Shown: positions 41,826 through 51,047, numbered from the stretch's first letter. The stretch is 64,000 bases of DNA from Aldehydirespirator sp965116195 (GCA_965116195.1 OZ220491.1:1798001-1862000), one strand, 5' to 3'. The notes: generated by a model from the sequence alone, not told the origin. Translations and numbers: made by a program.

Positions 41826-43460
41826 TCAGTCCCCGGTCCTGGTGATGTCCTCTTCGGGCAGGGTGGTGTCGGCATCCACCACCTTGGCGTGCTCCGCTCC
41901 CTGCTCAGTGGCGTCGGGTTCGGTACCCGCCACGACGCCGGTCGCCTCGAACTGATCGGCGAATGCCTTGACCCGAGTATCAAAGTCATCAACGTCGGCA
42001 ATGGCACCCGTGGCTCGGATCTCGGCAAGCGTTGCCGCCTCCCGGGTGCGGAACCAGTCCAACAACTCGCTCTCGAACCGGCGAACGTCAGCCACCGGCA
42101 GGCTGTCAAGCAGCCCACGAGTACCGGCATAGATCGACACGACCTGCTCCTCAACCGGAAGCGGGCTGTTGACACCCTGCTTGAGCAGTTCGGTGAGGCG
42201 GTAACCCCGGTCAAGCTGGGCCTTGGACACTGCGTCAAGGTCGGAGCCGAAAGCTGCGAAGGCCTCCAGTTCGCGAAATTGTTGCAGGTCACCCTTGAGC
42301 GTGCCCACGGCGGTCTTCATGGCCTTGACCTGCGCAGCACCGCCCACCCGACTCACCGAGATGCCCACATCCACGGCGGGGCGTATGCCGGACTTGAACA
42401 GGTCGTCCTGCAGGAAAATCTGCCCGTCGGTGATGGAGATCACGTTGGTTGGGATGTAGGCGGACACATCGCCGGCCTTGGTCTCAATCACCGGCAGCGC
42501 TGTGAGAGACCCTGCGCCTCGCTCGTCGCTGAGCTTGGCAGCCCGCTCCAGCAGGCGGCTGTGCAGATAGAAGACATCGCCGGGATAGGCCTCACGACCC
42601 GGCGGGCGCCGCAACAGCAGCGACACCTGACGGTAGGCCTCGGCCTGCTTGGACAGGTCGTCGTAGATGACCAGAGCATGCTCGCCGTGCTCCATCCAGT
42701 GCTGGCCCATGGCGCAGCCTGCGTAGGGAGCCAGGTACTTGTAGGGTGCCGGGTCAGAAGCAGGTGCCACCACCACCACCGTGTAGTCCATGGCACCGAG
42801 CTCATCAAGGGTTGCCACTGCTTGAGCCACGGTTGAGGCCTTCTGGCCGATGGCCACGTAGATGCACTTCACGTCCAGGCCGCGCTGGTTGAGGATGGTG
42901 TCCAAAGCGATGGTCGTCTTGCCGGTCTTGCGGTCACCGATGATCAGCTCACGCTGGCCACGGCCGATGGGGATCAGCGAGTCGATGGCCTTGATGCCTG
43001 TCTGCATCGGCTCATGAACCGGCTTGCGTCCGGTGATGCCCGGTGCCTGTATCTCCATGCGCCTCGGGATCGGATTGGCCAGCGGCCCTTTGCCGTCAAC
43101 CGGCTCACCCAGCGGGTTCACCACCCTTCCGAGCAGACCGTCACCGACGGGGATGGACAAGATGTCACCGGTTGCCTGCACCGGTTGGCCCTCTTCAATG
43201 CCCTCCACCTCACCCAGCACAACCGCACCTATCGAGGTCTCGTCAAGGTTGAGAGCCAGACCGACAGCACCGTTGGAGAAGCGCAGCATCTCGTTGACCG
43301 CGGCATCAGGCAGTCCCGACACGCGGGCGATTCCGTCACCCACCTCCAGCACACGCCCGACCGTGGACTGCTCCAATGCCGGAGTGAAACCCTCGAGGTT
43401 CTGGCGGATCGCGGCGGCGATGTCCGCCGTGTTGATCGTGAGTGTTGAAGTGTCGCTCAT
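41826..43460 (-). CDS. atpA: ATP synthase alpha subunit
   Basis: Non-catalytic nucleotide-binding subunit of F1. Walker A is IIGDRKTGKTTIALD, and YAGCAMGQHWMEHGEHALVI and GREAYPGDVFYLHSRLLERA are family signatures. The conserved core ends near FDTRVKAFADQF; about 35 more residues follow (TEPDATEQGAEHAKVVDADT) that are acidic and unlike other species. The length of 544 therefore exceeds the usual 505-515. It sits between atpH and atpG in the standard order. Confidence 0.98.
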   Translation of the reverse strand: MSDTSTLTINTADIAAAIRQNLEGFTPALEQSTVGRVLEVGDGIARVSGLPDAAVNEMLRFSNGAVGLALNLDETSIGAVVLGEVEGIEEGQPVQATGDILSIPVGDGLLGRVVNPLGEPVDGKGPLANPIPRRMEIQAPGITGRKPVHEPMQTGIKAIDSLIPIGRGQRELIIGDRKTGKTTIALDTILNQRGLDVKCIYVAIGQKASTVAQAVATLDELGAMDYTVVVVAPASDPAPYKYLAPYAGCAMGQHWMEHGEHALVIYDDLSKQAEAYRQVSLLLRRPPGREAYPGDVFYLHSRLLERAAKLSDERGAGSLTALPVIETKAGDVSAYIPTNVISITDGQIFLQDDLFKSGIRPAVDVGISVSRVGGAAQVKAMKTAVGTLKGDLQQFRELEAFAAFGSDLDAVSKAQLDRGYRLTELLKQGVNSPLPVEEQVVSIYAGTRGLLDSLPVADVRRFESELLDWFRTREAATLAEIRATGAIADVDDFDTRVKAFADQFEATGVVAGTEPDATEQGAEHAKVVDADTTLPEEDITRTGD

Positions 43461-43564
43461 CTCTGTTCGTTCAGTCTCCTGTTGGTTGCCGCAAGCCTCT
43501 GGCTGATGCGGACTTCAGCGGGTGTCCACCCTTCGGTGGCATCGGCCTCGGCGGTTTCTGCCTC

Positions 43565-44113
43565 TCAGCGGATCCCGCTCCTCATCTGCTGGAGTCGCCT
43601 GCGCACGCTGCCGTCTATCACGTCGTCGCCGATCTCGGTGATCACACCACCAATGATGCCGGGATCAACAGTGGCTCGGATCTCGACCTCAAGCCCGGAG
43701 GACTCCTTGATCGCAGCGGCCAGTCGGGCCTGCTCAGAAGGGGTGAGTTCCACCGCGCTGCGCACCCGGGCAACCCGCCGGTTGCGGCCGGCTGCTGCCT
43801 TGTCCATGGCGGCTTCGATGATGTCAATGAGATCGGCTCCGCGTCCTGCCGCCACGACCATCAAGACCAGCGCCGAGGTTTCAGCACGGGCGCGCTGGCC
43901 GAGAAGGTCCTCGACTATCCCGATACGGCGCTCAACATCAATGTCGGCATCGGCAAGTGTGGAACGCAACTCCTCGTTGTGACGCAACGCCTCTGCGAAA
44001 CGCGCCAACTCACTCTCGACCTGCTGCCCGGCACCGTCAGCGCCCGCCACTGTCAACACAGCCTGTGCGTAGCGATCCACGACATCCGGGTTCCTGGTCT
44101 TGGGATCGGCCAT
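43565..44113 (-). CDS. atpH: ATP synthase delta subunit
   Basis: Peripheral-stalk subunit joining F1 to the b subunits. VVDRYAQAVLTVAG at the start and the C-terminal SSGLEVEIRATVDPGIIGGV ITEIGDDVIDGSVRRRLQQM are typical of the OSCP/delta family. The length of 182 is normal. Upstream atpF ends 48 bp away; downstream a 104-bp gap precedes atpA. Confidence 0.95.
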   Translation of the reverse strand: MADPKTRNPDVVDRYAQAVLTVAGADGAGQQVESELARFAEALRHNEELRSTLADADIDVERRIGIVEDLLGQRARAETSALVLMVVAAGRGADLIDIIEAAMDKAAAGRNRRVARVRSAVELTPSEQARLAAAIKESSGLEVEIRATVDPGIIGGVITEIGDDVIDGSVRRRLQQMRSGIR

Positions 44114-44161
44114 GATCAGATGCCGTGACCTGTGGTCGCGACGGTTACGCTTGCCATCAAC

Positions 44162-44950
44162 TCAGCCACTGCCCTTGGAGCCGTTGGCGTTGGCGCTGGC
44201 GCTGGAGTTGCCGTTGGTGCCGCTGCCGGCCACCTCATCAATGTAGCTGTCGATGAGTGACCGGTGGACATCGGGATCAAGGCTCGCATCCACAACCCGC
44301 TCGGCGGCCGCGACTGCGATGGCTGCCACGTCGGCGCGCAGGTCATCAACAGCCTGACGACGGCTCGCCTCGATGTCGGCTGCGGCTCTGGCACGCTGTT
44401 CGGAGATTTCCGCCTCAGCCCTTGCCTGCAGGTCGCGCGCAACGCGGTCAGCCGAGACGCGGGCCTCATCAATGATGGCCGATGCAGCCGTTTTGGCTTC
44501 TGCGAGTTGCGATTCGTACTCCGACTTCGTACGCATGGCGTCGGCCTTGGCAGCGTCAGCAGCGTCGAGGTCGGCACGGATTTTCTCGGAACGAGCGTCC
44601 ATTGCACGGCGCACCGCCGGGAAACCCTTGCGCCACATGAATGCCGCCAAGATCAAAAAGGCAGCACCACCCCAGATGATCTCGTCAAGCTCCGGAAGGA
44701 TCGGGTTCGGTGCCTCAACACAACCTTCCAGGTCTTCCTCGAACTTCTCGAGATCCTCTTTGGGGCCGTCTTCAAGAGCTTGTAGGCCCTCGCCATGTTC
44801 CTGTTCTGCTTCGAGCACTTTCTCAAAGATGCAGCTTCCGATCGTCTCACCGGCTGCCCAGGTCGGCGCAGCGACCGCAAGCGACGCGGCAGTCGCTGCA
44901 CCCATCAGGCCCAGGACCGCACTGAGCCTCAGGATGGTTCGCTTCATCAT
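44162..44950 (-). CDS. atpF: ATP synthase b subunit with a signal peptide-like N-terminus
   Basis: Peripheral stalk of the Fo part. The C-terminal two thirds are normal: a membrane helix (IIWGGAAFLILAAFMW, ~91-106) then a long coiled coil (AMDARSEKIRADLDAADAAK ... ESQLAEAKTAASAIIDEARV). What is unusual is the first ~90 residues. A clear signal peptide (LRLSAVLGLMGAATAASLAV AAPTWA) is followed by a Glu-rich segment with two cysteines (GSCIFEK; LEGCVEAPNP). So the mature N-terminus is probably outside the membrane, unlike E. coli. The tail is Ser/Asn/Gly-rich. Confidence 0.93.
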   Translation of the reverse strand: MMKRTILRLSAVLGLMGAATAASLAVAAPTWAAGETIGSCIFEKVLEAEQEHGEGLQALEDGPKEDLEKFEEDLEGCVEAPNPILPELDEIIWGGAAFLILAAFMWRKGFPAVRRAMDARSEKIRADLDAADAAKADAMRTKSEYESQLAEAKTAASAIIDEARVSADRVARDLQARAEAEISEQRARAAADIEASRRQAVDDLRADVAAIAVAAAERVVDASLDPDVHRSLIDSYIDEVAGSGTNGNSSASANANGSKGSG

Positions 44951-44961
44951 TGACCCTGGCG

Positions 44962-45219
44962 CTACGGGAGCAGCAGGATGAAGACGACGAACCCGATCAG
45001 CGCGAGCGCCTCGGTGAAGGCGATGCCGAGGAACATCGTGGTGCGGACCATGCCGGCTGACTCCGGTTGGCGGGCCATGGCCGAGATGGCATTGCCGACG
45101 ACGATGCCGATGCCAACGCCGGGGCCGATGGCAGCAAGACCGTATCCGAGGCCGGCACCTATGGCCTTGAGTCCCTCAAGGAACTCTCCGGCACCGGTTT
45201 GAGCAAGGATGTGGAGCAC
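44962..45219 (-). CDS. atpE: ATP synthase c subunit
   Basis: Proton-carrying rotor ring in the membrane. Two hairpin helices: KAIGAGLGYGLAAIGPGVGI GIVVGNAISAMARQPE, and MFLGIAFTEALALIGFVVFI with the ion-binding Glu in FTEALALIGF. The RQPE loop contacts F1. The sodium-type Q/ET signature is absent, so proton coupling is expected. The length of 85 is normal. Confidence 0.97.
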   Translation of the reverse strand: MLHILAQTGAGEFLEGLKAIGAGLGYGLAAIGPGVGIGIVVGNAISAMARQPESAGMVRTTMFLGIAFTEALALIGFVVFILLLP

Positions 45220-45291
45220 TTGATTTCTCCTGTTGTTGGGTTGGGGTTCGTTTGGGTGTGGGTTCTTTGAAGAGATCGGTCGGGTAGCCGG

Positions 45292-46059
45292 CTAGTGCTC
45301 GGGGTGCATGGCACCGGCAATGTAAACGGCGGTCAGGATCGTGAAGATGAACGCCTGCAAGAACGAGACCAGTATCTCAAAAGCGGTCATGAGAATGAGC
45401 ATCACGAATGGAAGTGCGGCGGGCGCATACCAGAAGTCCCACAGAGTAGCCGAAAGCACCGCGAACGTGACCAGCAGCAGGTGGCCGGCCACCATGTTGG
45501 CCCAGAGCCGCACAGCCAGCGAGAAAGGTCGCACCACAAACGTTGAGACCAGCTCAATGGGAGTGACAATCACGTAGAGGACTTTCGGAACACCCGGCGG
45601 GAACAGCGAGTTCTTGAGGTAGCCGAAGAAGCCTTGGTGCTTGACCCCCAGCGTGTTGTAGATAACCCATACCAACAACGCCAGCGTGACAGGAATGGCC
45701 ATGCGACTGGTGGCCGGGAACTGCACGAACGGTATGACCTCGGTGATGTTTGAGAACAAGATGAAAAAGAACATCGAGGTCAAGAACGGCATGAACTTGC
45801 GACCATCGGGCCCGATGGTCTGCATCACCACAGAGTTCTCTATGAAGTTCACCCCGGACTCGGCCACATGCTGCACGCCGACCGGTACCAACGATTCCCG
45901 GGGTCGGCCAGCCAGGCTGAACAAAACCACAGTGGCAGCGGTCGCAGCCAGGTAAATGAGGACAGTCTTGTTTATCGCCAACGGCGTTCCGTCCAGCCAG
46001 ATCGTGGGCCAGTCAAACAAATGGCTGACCGGTGGGAACTCAAGGGCGAGAACGCTCAT
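45292..46059 (-). CDS. atpB: ATP synthase a subunit
   Basis: Membrane stator that forms the proton half-channels. The essential Arg is in PFSLAVRLWANMVAGHLLL, and the sequence FMPFLTSMFFFILFSNITEV IPF and the final helix FLQAFIFTILTAVYIAGAMH are standard. ATG 46059 (MSVLALEFPPVSHLFDWP) is chosen; it overlaps the preceding gene by four bases, and the longer open frame upstream is the shadow of that gene. The length of 255 is normal. Confidence 0.96.
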   Translation of the reverse strand: MSVLALEFPPVSHLFDWPTIWLDGTPLAINKTVLIYLAATAATVVLFSLAGRPRESLVPVGVQHVAESGVNFIENSVVMQTIGPDGRKFMPFLTSMFFFILFSNITEVIPFVQFPATSRMAIPVTLALLVWVIYNTLGVKHQGFFGYLKNSLFPPGVPKVLYVIVTPIELVSTFVVRPFSLAVRLWANMVAGHLLLVTFAVLSATLWDFWYAPAALPFVMLILMTAFEILVSFLQAFIFTILTAVYIAGAMHPEH

Positions 46060-46559
46060 GCGGATCGCTCCAGTGGAGACGACGACAAGGCCTGCGATGA
46101 CCTTGTCCGCAGCAGGAACTCGCTGCCGGGCTTGAGGCCCGGGAAGGCAGCCGAAGCGGCGATGTGGCGGCACTCCACGACCAGCAGGCCGATGTGGGCG
46201 ACCAGAAGACTCACAACGAAAGGCAGCATCTCGAACCAATGGTGGTGGCGGACAGGAACAACGACAGCGGTCACGATAGCGAGATGCAGCAGATAACCAC
46301 CCATCACCAGTCCCATCATGGCAGCACCGCCGATGCGGGCCCCCCAGGTGATGGCGAAAGCACCCAGCACAAAGTTGACGAGCACCAGCGCCAGCGCCAG
46401 TCCAGACGACGCGACCCCGTGCCATCCCCATCCCACGGCAGAGCCGACCAGCAGCGGCACGGCGAAGAACACCGAACGACGCACCATGTCAAAGGCGATG
46501 TCCTGTTCAGGGTTGACGGACACCGGCCTGGTCATGGGTTCTGTCGTGGCTTCTGTCAT
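46056..46559 (-). CDS. ATP synthase I-like membrane protein
   Basis: About 167 residues with four predicted helices (VFFAVPLLVGSAVGWGW, GLALALVLVNFVLGAFAITW, MGLVMGGYLLHLAIVTAVVV, LPFVVSLLVAHIGLLVVEC). The position directly upstream of atpB with a 4-base ATGA overlap, and the helix pattern, fit the AtpI family that assists c-ring assembly or ion supply. Sequence identity to AtpI is too weak to be sure by eye. It also overlaps the AtpZ-like gene by four bases. Confidence 0.75.
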   Translation of the reverse strand: MTEATTEPMTRPVSVNPEQDIAFDMVRRSVFFAVPLLVGSAVGWGWHGVASSGLALALVLVNFVLGAFAITWGARIGGAAMMGLVMGGYLLHLAIVTAVVVPVRHHHWFEMLPFVVSLLVAHIGLLVVECRHIAASAAFPGLKPGSEFLLRTRSSQALSSSPLERSA

Positions 46560-46921
46560 GGGTTCTCTGTGACCCCGTTGACGGCAACGACACTGCGACC
46601 GCCGCCAACACCGTTGTCAGTGCTGGAACCAACAATGCCGCTGTGACTGTTACCAACACCGGTGCCGGTGCTGGAATACCGGGCGCGTCGCGCCTGCAGG
46701 GCGGCATCCATCCGAGTCGAATAATCGCAGGCAAAGCGCCATACCTGGTAGGCAAAAACCACAACCACCAAGGCCAGAGTCAGCACCGGGAAAGTCCCCA
46801 GACGGCCGTCCAGGTACCAGCCGGCCAACCCGAAGAGCGCAGGAGTGGCGATCATCTCGAAGGCCTTGGCGAAGGCGTCACCTGCACCGTCGCGCAACGC
46901 CCGCTTCTCGCTGTGGTGCAA
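46556..46921 (-). CDS. AtpZ/AtpI-type small membrane protein
   Basis: First gene of the ATP synthase operon. FEMIATPALFGLAGWYLDGR LGTFPVLTLALVVVVFAYQV in order is the two-helix pattern of the AtpZ (Q-type F0F1 subunit) family, which helps magnesium uptake or assembly. The C-terminal ~50 residues are low-complexity Gly/Ser/Val. TTG 46921 (LHHSEKRALRDGAGDAF) is the best start: frames further upstream would overlap rpmE. Four-base overlap with the next gene suggests coupled translation. Confidence 0.72.
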   Translation of the reverse strand: MHHSEKRALRDGAGDAFAKAFEMIATPALFGLAGWYLDGRLGTFPVLTLALVVVVFAYQVWRFACDYSTRMDAALQARRARYSSTGTGVGNSHSGIVGSSTDNGVGGGRSVVAVNGVTENP

Positions 46922-46964
46922 CGCCCGTTCCGGCTGGTGGATTCTGAAGCCTGCCTGCAAGCCG

Positions 46965-47222
46965 CTACCTGCGACTGCGACGCTTGCCGTAGCGACGCTC
47001 AAAGCGCTCGACTCGGCCAGCCGTGTCAACAATCTTCATGGTTCCGGTGAAGAACGGGTGGCTTGCACTGGAGATCTCGACCTTGGCCAGCGGGTACTCG
47101 TTGCCGTCAGACCAGACAATCGTGTCGTCGGTGGCAATGGTGGATCGGGTGAGGAACGAGGCACCAGCTGATTGGTCAGAGAACACGACCAGCCGGTACT
47201 GCGGGTGTATGTCAGTCTTCAT
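46965..47222 (-). CDS. rpmE: 50S ribosomal protein L31
   Basis: Component of the large ribosomal subunit. MKTDIHPQYRLVVFSDQSAG, then ASHPFFTGTMKIVDTAGRVE and RFERRYGK match the C-minus (type B-like) L31 form, which lacks the zinc cysteines of the other type. The length of 85 fits. It lies between the rho-like gene and the ATP synthase operon; in many actinobacteria rpmE also follows rho. Confidence 0.95.
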   Translation of the reverse strand: MKTDIHPQYRLVVFSDQSAGASFLTRSTIATDDTIVWSDGNEYPLAKVEISSASHPFFTGTMKIVDTAGRVERFERRYGKRRSRR

Positions 47223-47361
47223 CGGGCATCCAGTCTGTTGTCTGTGTCAGCGAGTCACAACCCGCACAGCAACGAAGTTCTTGTGAGTTCGCTTCATCAA
47301 CCAGGTCACAAGCCGACACCGGGACTCACCAACCTGGCTCACCTGGACAACTCGGCTCAAC

Positions 47362-49077
47362 TCAGCGGGCACCGGTACTCAGCAACTCGGCGTTGGCGGT
47401 TGTGCTCTTGAGCTTTGACAGCGCTGCCTCCAAGGCTCGCACCACGGCCGTCGGCCCCTCGCCCGCCTCCTCGGTGAGGTTGTGCCTGAACGCCCTCAGA
47501 GCCAGTACCTCTTCATCATCAAGGAAGCGGTGCTCATCAACCGAAATTGAGGCACTCACGTCAATCGGCGGGAACATGTTCAGCTGAGCAGCCCAACGGT
47601 CAAGGCAGATCTCGGTGTTGGCCGTGCCGTTGAACTCCTCACACAAAGCAGCCTGCAGCGGCCCTGGTCCAGAGGTGGTGATTGAGGCAATCATCGTGAG
47701 CGAGCCGCCCTCGGAGATCTTGCGACCCGCGCCGAACAGTTTCTTGGGCATGTGAACCGCACCACTCTCGACGTTGCCGCTGAAAGCTCGACCTGCGTTG
47801 GCCAGCGAAGCGTTGTAAGCCTGAGCCAGAGCGGTGATGCTGTCCAGCACCACCACCACGTCACGGCCCGCCTCCACCAGACGTTTGGCCCTTTCCACGG
47901 CCATCTCCGCGGTCTGTATGTGGTCTTCGGGTGACTGGTCAAAAGATGTTGCCACCACTTCGCCATTACGTATCACGCGACGGCTCTCAGTGATGTTCTC
48001 GGGCCACTGGTTCAAAAATAACCCGATGACATAGATGTCCGGATCATTCGACTGGACCGCTGAGCTGATTGCAGCAAGCAGTTCCGATGCGCCCGACCGC
48101 GGCGGGCTCTTTATCAACACCCGTTGGCCGACTCCGATCGGTGCAATCAGGTCAATCAGTCGTCCTGACAGGTCATCGGGATTGTCGAACCGCTCCAGTG
48201 TCAGGCATCGCACAGCATGAATGGGGGTGAGTTGATCAAACAGCGGCCTGTCAGAAAACTCTGCGGGGCCGTCATTGATTGACTCAAGAGTCAACAGGGC
48301 CGGGTTCTTTTCCGTGCGGTTGGCGGGGCGTGACGTACCTGACAGTTGATCGCCTCGACGCAGTCCGAATTGGCGGATCATCTTGACCGGGACATAGGCA
48401 TCGTTGCGATTGGGCAGACAGCCCTCAACCCGCAGGAAGCCATAGCCCTCGTCACGCACGTCAAGCCGACCGGTCACCCTGACCGAGTCACCATCCCAGT
48501 TGTCCTGCTGATCGCGGTCGCGGTCACGAACCCGGCGCCTGCGCCGGCGATTGGCCGGCTCAACTTCGTCGTCACCGTTGTCACCGATCCGCGGTTCCTC
48601 GCGGTTGTCACCGGTGCGGTCACCTTGCTCAGCACCTGTGCCAGCCGGGTTGCCACCAGATTTCCTGGAGTCACCTGCTGCCCTGTCACCACCGGAGGGA
48701 CCGCCACTGTTCGCTGGCACGTCATTGGTCGCTGGCAAGCCACTGTTCGCTGGCACGTCATTGTCGGCAGCCGCATTACTGCTTGCTGACGCGTCAACAT
48801 CTGACGGCCTGTCACCACCAGACTTCACATGAACATCTGACGGCTTGCCAACATCTGATGGTCTGCCATCTGACGGCCTGCCATTTGTCGGCCCATCACC
48901 ATTGGCTGGCAAACCGCTGTCTGCCACAGCACCAGAACGAGCCTCATCGGAGGTGAGGTCAATGATCAACTGGATGATCTCGTCCTTGCGTGCCCGGCTC
49001 GGCGGCTTGGCCCCGAGCGCTGCGGCAATCTGGTTCAGTTCGCTACGGTCTTTGCGTTGCAGCGTTGATCGCCGCAT
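47362..49077 (-). CDS. rho: Transcription termination factor Rho homologue with lost catalytic residues
   Basis: Clearly Rho by fold: N-terminal ELNQIAAALGAK helix domain, a long Asn/Asp/Ser/Gly-rich insertion (residues ~45-190) ending in RRRRRRVRDRDRD, the RNA-binding domain (GRLDVRDEGYGFLRVEG), and the full ATPase domain. But the active site is changed. The P-loop reads SPPRSGAS (324-331) instead of APPKAGKT, so the lysine is gone. The catalytic Glu region LIDERPEE is LFLNQWPE (Glu to Gln357). The arginine finger position in IDYNRSGTR is IDVSASISV (Arg to Ala509). Walker B LDSIT (Asp412) and FGAGRKISEGGSLT remain. It may not hydrolyse ATP (inference). ATG 49077 (MRRSTLQRKDRSEL) is the preferred start. 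Confidence 0.88.
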   Translation of the reverse strand: MRRSTLQRKDRSELNQIAAALGAKPPSRARKDEIIQLIIDLTSDEARSGAVADSGLPANGDGPTNGRPSDGRPSDVGKPSDVHVKSGGDRPSDVDASASSNAAADNDVPANSGLPATNDVPANSGGPSGGDRAAGDSRKSGGNPAGTGAEQGDRTGDNREEPRIGDNGDDEVEPANRRRRRRVRDRDRDQQDNWDGDSVRVTGRLDVRDEGYGFLRVEGCLPNRNDAYVPVKMIRQFGLRRGDQLSGTSRPANRTEKNPALLTLESINDGPAEFSDRPLFDQLTPIHAVRCLTLERFDNPDDLSGRLIDLIAPIGVGQRVLIKSPPRSGASELLAAISSAVQSNDPDIYVIGLFLNQWPENITESRRVIRNGEVVATSFDQSPEDHIQTAEMAVERAKRLVEAGRDVVVVLDSITALAQAYNASLANAGRAFSGNVESGAVHMPKKLFGAGRKISEGGSLTMIASITTSGPGPLQAALCEEFNGTANTEICLDRWAAQLNMFPPIDVSASISVDEHRFLDDEEVLALRAFRHNLTEEAGEGPTAVVRALEAALSKLKSTTANAELLSTGAR

Positions 49078-49225
49078 TCCAGTCGCTTCCACGGATGCAT
49101 TCCCCGGTCTGTCGTACACAAGGCCCCGGTTCAGCAGCACCAACGGAGCAACCGGGACTCGCCGGTACCCACACAAGGCACAACGGCAATCCGAAGGCTA
49201 GACAGCAACGTCCTGAAACCGCAAC

Positions 49226-49530
49226 CCCCGATACGGACGGTTTCGCCCAACAGAACTTTGACCACGTGCCGGTGATGTGCGTGACAGCCTGCCGCTCCAA
49301 CCCGATACGGACGGTTTCGCCCAACAGAACTTTGACCTGCTTGACCACTCCTGCAGTATCCACACCGTTGCCTGCTGAAGTCATCTGAGCTGGCTTCAAG
49401 CTGCCGGAAACGCACAACCACTCTCGCGGTATCCACACTGTTGCCTGTCCACACACGATGCTCAGCCGGTGGTCCGTGTGGTCACGGTGTCTGGCGACCT
49501 GTTGCCTGTCCACACACGATGCTCCGAGGG
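49226..49530. repeat. Three different two-copy repeats between rho and thrC
   Basis: CCGATACGGACGGTTTCGCC and the following CAACAGAACTTTGACC occur at 49228 and 49302 (74 bp apart). GTATCCACAC(C/T)GTTGCCTG occurs at 49356 and 49429 (73 bp). GTTGCCTGTCCACACACGAT occurs at 49440 and 49501 (61 bp). Each has a conserved part of about 20-37 bp and an unrelated remainder. The rest of the ~530-bp gap shows no gene. Confidence 0.9.
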
Positions 49531-49607
49531 CGACTACCGGGAGAGCAAGTACCAACCACCGGGTGACAGCAGCGACCGGCGAGCACACCCGGACACTGCG
49601 GCTGTCA

Positions 49608-51047
49608 TCAACTGCCACGCACCGATCTGACAAAATCCTTCACTGCGGCAAGGCTGCAAGGCAAAGACGTACACCGCTCGGGCCGTTCCGATATGGCTGC
49701 CAGTGCTTCCGGGGGGTCGGGTTGACATCCCGTCGCCTGACGCACCGCCCCGGGGAACTTGGACGGGTGCGCGGTGGCCAGCGTCACAATCTGCTCACCC
49801 GGTTTGCGGCAGCGCTGTGCAACCCCCACCCCGACGGCTGTGTGGGGATCAATGAACATGCCCGTTTGCGCATGTACTCGCGCCATCACGGCCAATGTCT
49901 CGTCATCGTCAAGCCGGTCACCTGAAAATTCGGCCACCAGCCGTCGGTGGTGCTGCCTGTCAAGTTGCACCTGTCCGGTGGCGCGGAAGTCACGCAACAG
50001 AGCGGCTGTGGCTGCGCCGTCACCGTCAAAGAGTTCGTATATCAAACGCTCAAGATTCGACGAGATCTGTATGTCCATACTGGGTGAAAGGGTCGGCACC
50101 ACCTCTTGTGCGGACATCTCGCCGGTCTCCATGAGTCTGCTCAGAATGTCGTTGCTGTTGGAGGCAACCAGCAGACGACCGATGGGCAGTCCCATGCGGC
50201 GGGCGTAGTGACCGGCCAACACATTGCCGAAGTTGCCGGTGGGTACACAAAAGGTGACAGGACGCTGCCGGGCCGGAAGGCCCTGGTGAGCCAGGAGCTG
50301 CTGCGCCCACACGTAATAGACGATCTGGGCCATGACCCGGGCCCAGTTGATGGAGTTCACCGCAGCAAGTCTCAGATCACAGCGGAACGGCTCGTCAGCA
50401 AACATCGCCTTGACCAGGTCCTGGCAGTCGTCAAAGGTGCCGTCAACAGCAACGGCATGGACGTTTGCGGCGTCAAGTGTGGTCATCTGGCGTCGCTGCA
50501 CCTCGCTGGTGCGTCCCGCCGGGTGCAGTACCACGATGTCGATGCGGTCACGTCCGGCCACGGCCTGCATCGCTGCTGAGCCGGTGTCACCTGAGGTGGC
50601 GGCAACGATCATGGCACGGTCGTTACGCCGGGTGAGTTCATGATCAAAGAGCCGAGCGACCACCTGCAGGGCTATGTCTTTGAAGGCAAGGGTGGGCCCG
50701 TGGAACAACTCCAGAAGCCAGTGGTCAGCTTCGAACTGCACCAGCGGGCAGATGTCGGGATGGCCGAAGTCGTCATAGGCATCGGCAACCAAGCTCCCGA
50801 GGTCATCTGATGTGACCACACCCTCCACGAAGGGCAGCATCAATCTGGTGGCCAGAGCCACATAATCGGGCCGGTCCGGGTCCCGGTCCGGGTCTGTGAG
50901 GCGAGCCTCGGGCAACGCAGGAATACTGTCGGGGACATAGAGGCCGCCGTCAGGAGCCAGCCCACCCAGCAGTACTTGATCAAAGGTCAAGCCACCGCCA
51001 CCGTCGGCAGCGCTCGGCTGTGAGCGAGTGCTCACGTAGTGCATCAT
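49608..51047 (-). CDS. thrC: Threonine synthase
   Basis: Last step of threonine synthesis: converts O-phosphohomoserine to threonine with PLP. The PLP lysine is in GPTLAFKDIALQVVARLF, preceded by WLLELFHG, and the phosphate-binding loop is VAATSGDTGSAA. It begins HYVSTRSQPS with GGLAPDGGLYVPD, typical of the longer E. coli/yeast type. The length of 479 is normal for that type. hom lies upstream on the same strand, 36 bp away, so the two form a threonine unit. Confidence 0.96.
   Translation of the reverse strand: MMHYVSTRSQPSAADGGGGLTFDQVLLGGLAPDGGLYVPDSIPALPEARLTDPDRDPDRPDYVALATRLMLPFVEGVVTSDDLGSLVADAYDDFGHPDICPLVQFEADHWLLELFHGPTLAFKDIALQVVARLFDHELTRRNDRAMIVAATSGDTGSAAMQAVAGRDRIDIVVLHPAGRTSEVQRRQMTTLDAANVHAVAVDGTFDDCQDLVKAMFADEPFRCDLRLAAVNSINWARVMAQIVYYVWAQQLLAHQGLPARQRPVTFCVPTGNFGNVLAGHYARRMGLPIGRLLVASNSNDILSRLMETGEMSAQEVVPTLSPSMDIQISSNLERLIYELFDGDGAATAALLRDFRATGQVQLDRQHHRRLVAEFSGDRLDDDETLAVMARVHAQTGMFIDPHTAVGVGVAQRCRKPGEQIVTLATAHPSKFPGAVRQATGCQPDPPEALAAISERPERCTSLPCSLAAVKDFVRSVRGS

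Noticed and set aside
46060..46431. Longer AtpB with ~124 extra N-terminal residues
   Set aside because: The extension is the shadow of the overlapping AtpI-like gene; ATG 46059 gives a normal AtpB with a 4-base overlap.
47023..47286. Rightward frame opposite rpmE
   Set aside because: Antisense shadow; rpmE is a clear ribosomal protein.
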